DNA from: Rhizopus arrhizus
Lineage: Eukaryota; Mucoromycota; Mucoromycetes; Mucorales; Rhizopodaceae
Assembly (NCBI GenBank): GCA_024220505.1
Contig: JAKZZE010000011.1
Span: forward strand, 186,001 to 250,000
Length of the DNA stretch: 64,000 nt
Reading direction: 5' to 3'
Positions 60,362 to 64,000 of the stretch are shown piece after piece (position 1 is the first letter of the stretch; each line of letters starts with the position of its first letter). The position numbers and the translations under genes were made by a program. The notes under the pieces are model-generated. The model was given only the letters and a program-made list of their open reading frames with translations. It was not told the DNA's origin and searched no databases.

Positions 60362-61349
60362 ATGTCTGCTGCTCCTAACCACAAATTTCTGAAGAATAAG
60401 TCAGTTTCTATTATTGGTGTCCCATTTAATGGTGGTCAACCTCGTACAGGTGTTGAAGATGGACCTATTCGTTTAGTTGAATTTGGTTTATTGAATCAAG
60501 TACAAGAGATGGGTTGGAGCGTTGATTATGAATCTAATGAATCTATTCATTCCTTACGTCCTACTGAAGATCCTGATGTACTCAACTTGAAACAACCCAA
60601 ATATGTATCTGCTGTTACTGAACATGTATCAAAACAAATTTATCAAAGTGCGAAAGATGGTAAATTTGTATTGACCTTGGGTGGTGATCATTCTATTGCT
60701 TTAGCCACTGTCTCTGGTGTCTTTAGTGCTTATCCTGATGCTTGTCTTATTTGGGTTGATGCTCATGCTGTAAGTTGTAATGTTTATGAAAAGAAGTGAA
60801 ATTAATCAGCAATAGGATATCAATACACCTGCTACTACTGATTCCGGAAACATCCATGGCTGTCCCGTCAGTTTCTTGGCTGGTATTGCTGGTGATCATC
60901 CTGACTTTAAATGGGTGAAACCTTTGTTGAAAACAAATCGTCTTTCTTATATTGGTTTACGTGATGTAGATGACGGTGAAAAGAAGATTATTCGTGAAAA
61001 TAACATTCAAGCCTTTTCTATGCATCATGTTGATAAATACGGTATCGGAAAAGTAGTTGAAATGGCCCTTGATCACATCAATCCCAATCGGGATCTTCCA
61101 ATTCATCTTTCATTTGACGTAGATGCCTTAGATCCTACTGTTGCCCCAAGTACTGGTACACCTGTTCGCGGTGGTTTAACTTTCCGTGAGGGTCACTACA
61201 TTTGTGAAGCTGTAGCTGAGACTGGATTATTGGTAGCTGCTGATATCATGGAAGTTAATCCTGCTTTATCAGATCCTGATGCAGTCTTTCAAACAGTTCA
61301 AGTTGGTTGTTCACTCTCACGTTGTTGTTTGGGTGAATCATTATTGTAA
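60362..61349 (+). CDS. CAR1: Arginase
   Basis: This binuclear manganese enzyme converts arginine to ornithine and urea in the cytosol, the first step of arginine catabolism. Exons are 60362-60769 and 60816-61349, giving 313 residues (yeast Car1 has 333). Metal and substrate motifs are all present: IGVPFNGGQPRTGVEDGP, LTLGGDHSIALAT (first His), IWVDAHADINTP (Asp-His-Asp, with the intron directly after DAHA), SGNIHGCPVSFL, and LSFDVDALDPTVAPSTGTPV (two Asp). TFREGHYICE and AADIMEVNPALSD close the active site. It is not an agmatinase, because the SGNIHGxP loop is that of arginases. A pyrimidine-rich leader precedes the ATG. Confidence 0.97.
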
Positions 61350-62476
61350 AATAGAACATGTTCAATTTACATAGAAAATAAACTATTCCTTTTTTCTTCC
61401 CTGACACATGGATTAATTCTCACGGCTAATTATAGACCAAAAAAGGAAATTTTTAAAGTAAAAAAAATAGTCCATTTTCCGTGAGAAATCTGATCTGTTG
61501 ATTAATAAACTATTAAGCAGTCATAGATTATGATATCGTCAAGATAAACTAAATAAAGCATAAACCGATAAAATTGGTTGAATAGGTAGAGATTGATTTA
61601 ATAGATAAGAAATAGATTACATAACCTCTCAATTTCTTATTGCACAAACACAGAGCTTGAGGGAAACATTTGGCACATTCACCTTGTATCACAATGTTTT
61701 ATAGTCAATCATATAACACATTAATCACTCAAGATGTCCTGTATTTTGCTTGATTGATTCGCTAGACACATTGTATGTAAACCATGCCAAATAAATAACT
61801 CTTAATATCCTATTACTAGACATTCATCAAAGTCATGGTTGAGACACCACTGGAATGTCAAAAAAGTTCTTTTTTTTTTGTTTCAGCATTCAAACTCGGG
61901 TCGCCATATGACAGATTGACATAGAGTGACCCAGTTTATTCTAACCAATCATGGATAAATCAATTGAGAAATTTTGTTTGAATAAATAAAGCTTGTTTAA
62001 TAACAAACTGAATGTTTTGGATAAACAAATAATTAAATACCGTATTTCCAATTTCAATCTAGTAATACTTACTGGTTACTATTTGTACTCTTTTGATTTT
62101 CAATGTGCATAAAAGTTATTTCATCAATGATTAAGCTAGCTAATGATCGGAAAGAGGTGATATGGCCTGAACTTATTGCAGATTTGAATAATCTACATTT
62201 TACAGTATAATGAAAAGAAAGATAATATTAATAGCCAATGCTGCTGAATACAAGCTTTTGAAATTCAATGAGAATATATGACTCGATATTGAAGGAACGC
62301 TAATCTTTCTCTTCTTCCTTTAATACTACAAAATCGAACTATAGCCTATCAGAAGAGGAGAAGAAACGCGTCATCATCCAATATGATGCTATTAAAGAAG
62401 AGGACAGGTGGCGATTGATAACCTGTTCTATAGTTGAAGATGAAAGTACTGTACTTCCACCCTCAATTGGTTAGGA
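61350..62476. other. Intergenic, AT-rich, no gene seen
   Basis: About 1.1 kb after arginase. Only short open frames without protein-like composition are present; no RNA gene or transposon end is recognised. Confidence 0.5.
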
Positions 62477-62590
62477 AATTTGGTCATGTGTTTGAAGCCC
62501 AATTGGTCACTTTTCCGAAGTTTAATTGGCCACTTTGTTGAAATCCAATTGGTCACTTTTGTAAATATTATTATTTGACCACTTTTTTAA
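62477..62590. repeat. Degenerate tandem repeat with a unit of about 23 bp
   Basis: Four to five units share aattggtcactttt followed by a variable part (starts near 62477, 62501, 62524, 62547 and 62572). The two central units are each 23 bp; the outer ones are more diverged. Confidence 0.65.
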
Positions 62591-62787
62591 AAAGAAATAA
62601 AAAGGTTGAATTATATTTTTGAGGTGAACAGTAGCTACCGATTCACTGGCTTCTACAACTCTTGAAGTAAAGGCTTTTATGTCACTAAGCTTACAGTGAT
62701 TTGCGTTCAAGATTTAAGCTTTTAAAATAGCATTCCAGCTCAAACTTTTGATAAGCCAATCAAAAATATCTCCTTGTACGATTAATC

Positions 62788-63885
62788 TTTTTTTTTTTTT
62801 ATTATTATTATTTCTAAATAATCCATGTGAGCACATAATAATATGAATATTGGATTGCCCGAATCAGATCAAAGAGGAGTATACAAGAAACTAAAAACCT
62901 TTTGCTAGTCAAAAGGGAAAAAAGAGAAAGAAGAGGAGAGGAAAAAGAAAATGTATCTTCAAATACTAGATCAATTGTTGCATATCCAAGCTACCAACTT
63001 GGTACCAAGTGGAGGGAGTTTACCATGATGTATATAGTCGAGTTCAAATAAGATTTGGCAGATAGCAGGCCATCGAACGGTCCAAGCAGAATTTGTAGAG
63101 TTCGCATTAGGGAGACACGAGTTTCTTGCATTTGTTGGGTAGTTGATTCAACAGAAACGACAGAAGGTCGGCTTCAGTACGAGGCATTTGTAAACGGCGG
63201 TGCATATGTAGACATTCTGTGGCATGGGAACGAGTGAGCATGACATTGGGATGGTAGATACACGGCTGTGGTATACCACCAGGTAACCAACCAAGGCGTC
63301 AGCGTATGACTCGGCTGCGTTCAGCATAGGTCATCGGTAGCCAGAGAATCGGACCTAGACCCAGATTTGGGCGGCAAACAGAGAAGAGAACCGAATTAGA
63401 CGTGCTACGCCCTGTATCAAGGCTGTCTTCAAGATATGTTTTGTAGATAGCCTTGAAAGTAGAGGAGTTAACTTCATCAGGATCATGGGAAGCAGTGCTC
63501 CGTTGCCATACAGTCGTCTTTGAAAGTTTATACCATTGAGAGCGACTAGCTGAGGTATGCAGATAAGGTAAATACTGGGATAAGAGAGTATCATCGGGAG
63601 CATCAACTGATCGAAGCAGGAACTTGGCTTGTAATTTTTGAACACGTTCCTTCATTGTTGGCAGGTTTACTAGATGCAACATCACCTTGATCGATGAGCG
63701 AGAGCCTCCGCCGAATATCCGTCGAATGCATTGTGTTTGGCAAGCATCCAGTTTTTGTAACTGATGGGCGGGGACAGAGCTAATAGCAAGGCTATGTTCA
63801 AGCTGAGAGCGGACAATTTGCGTATAGAAATGTACAGAGAGAAGACGGTCAAAGCCTTTATTGTTAACACCAATTGTTGTTATTT
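62788..63885 (-). mobile_element. 5'-truncated LINE fragment
   Basis: On the - strand this is the 3' end of a LINE: the ORF2 C-terminus, then a short 3' UTR and an (AAT)n plus poly-A tail (T/ATT run at 62788-62815). Possible diverged target-site duplications flank it: ...atatctccttgtacg-atta at about 62766-62784, and atatctctccttgtacgctga at about 63887-63907. It is a different family from the two LINEs near 7-14 kb. Confidence 0.65.
63020..63885 (-). pseudogene. LINE ORF2 C-terminal fragment
   Basis: The - strand frame reads VRSQLEHSLAISSVPAHQLQ, CQTQCIRRIFGGGSRSSIKV, MLHLVNLPTMKERVQKLQAK and FLLRSVDAPDD, as expected for the part after the reverse transcriptase of Mucoromycota LINEs. A TGA at about 63298 replaces a likely Trp (VIR*RLGWLPGG), and a frameshift follows LNQLPNKCKK. 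The last frame, RWPAICQILFELDYIHHGKL, ends at about 63020. Cys/His positions (CIYHPN ... RSHATECLHMH) suggest the usual terminal zinc-binding segment. It is inactive. Confidence 0.75.
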
Positions 63886-63955
63886 GATATCTCTCCTTGT
63901 ACGCTGATTGATTTTTTTTTTACAACGTTTTTCTTTTCGTATATCCTATATTACC

Positions 63956-64000
63956 ATGACAAAAGAAGCAAAAGAGCTGATTGCTAAGCAAAAAAAGCTT
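63956..64000 (+). CDS. Start of a gene running off the right edge (partial)
   Basis: ATG at 63956 opens 15 codons, MTKEAKELIAKQKKL, with no stop before the window ends. A T-rich and pyrimidine-rich leader (63911-63950) precedes it, as with other genes here. The composition is Lys/Glu-rich and helical. Too short to assign. Confidence 0.45.
   Translation, partial: MTKEAKELIAKQKKL

Overview
The window looks like nuclear DNA from an early-diverging filamentous fungus of the Mucoromycota, most likely Mucorales. This is inferred from AT-rich intergenic DNA full of A/T homopolymers and CT tracts, short GT-AG introns (mostly about 50-65 bp, usually ending TAG), and fungal-type genes (Cdc24, a Pap1/AP-1-like bZIP with a C-terminal extension, a hybrid histidine kinase, an NVJ2/TEX2-type SMP protein). 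The transposon types also fit. All splice sites were predicted by eye from GT...AG signals, frame continuity and family similarity; none is confirmed by transcript data.

Layout. 1-6077 (+): a large PAS/histidine kinase/receiver protein, probably entering from the left edge. 6624-7189 (+): a small mitochondrial protein with LEA-like repeats. About 7250-14352: a transposon nest. An old, internally deleted LINE on the + strand is interrupted by an apparently intact 5.3-kb LINE on the - strand, flanked by a perfect 18-bp target-site duplication. 14499-17028 (+): the i-AAA mitochondrial protease YME1. 17122-21543 (-): a secreted small protein, a bZIP factor, the rRNA methyltransferase MRM2 and a glyoxylate/hydroxypyruvate reductase. 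21544-23499: a 2-kb stretch without recognisable genes. 23500-30752 (+): the ATR/Rad3/Mec1 checkpoint kinase in 21 exons, followed closely by an SMP lipid-transfer protein (30872-32542), which converges with a threonine aldolase (- strand). 34713-36144: an F-box protein. 36665-38321: an MFS transporter of the monocarboxylate family. 39217-42293: a 3.1-kb Tc1/mariner-type element with CAGT termini, TA flanks and TIRs of about 145 bp, carrying two decayed ORFs. 42550-44878: Cdc24. 44879-49494: mostly empty DNA with one small ORF and one coding relic. 49495-50190: ribosomal protein uS17 (RPS11). 50530-58372: a 2588-residue coiled-coil protein with a C-terminal GAR (GAS2) domain. 58399-59414 (-): glyoxalase II. 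59818-60212: a small conserved-looking unknown. 60362-61349: arginase. 61350-64000: non-coding DNA, a 5'-truncated LINE and the first codons of another gene.

There is no operon logic. Several neighbours are nevertheless tightly packed: 54 bp between the reductase and MRM2, 119 bp between ATR and the SMP gene, and 44 bp between the convergent SMP and threonine aldolase stops. The most notable items for follow-up are the nested LINEs with an exact TSD and an ATGA ORF1/ORF2 overlap, the two-ORF Tc1-type element, the giant GAR-domain protein, a GC-AG intron, a possible 21-nt intron, and a structured insert in an RPS11 intron.
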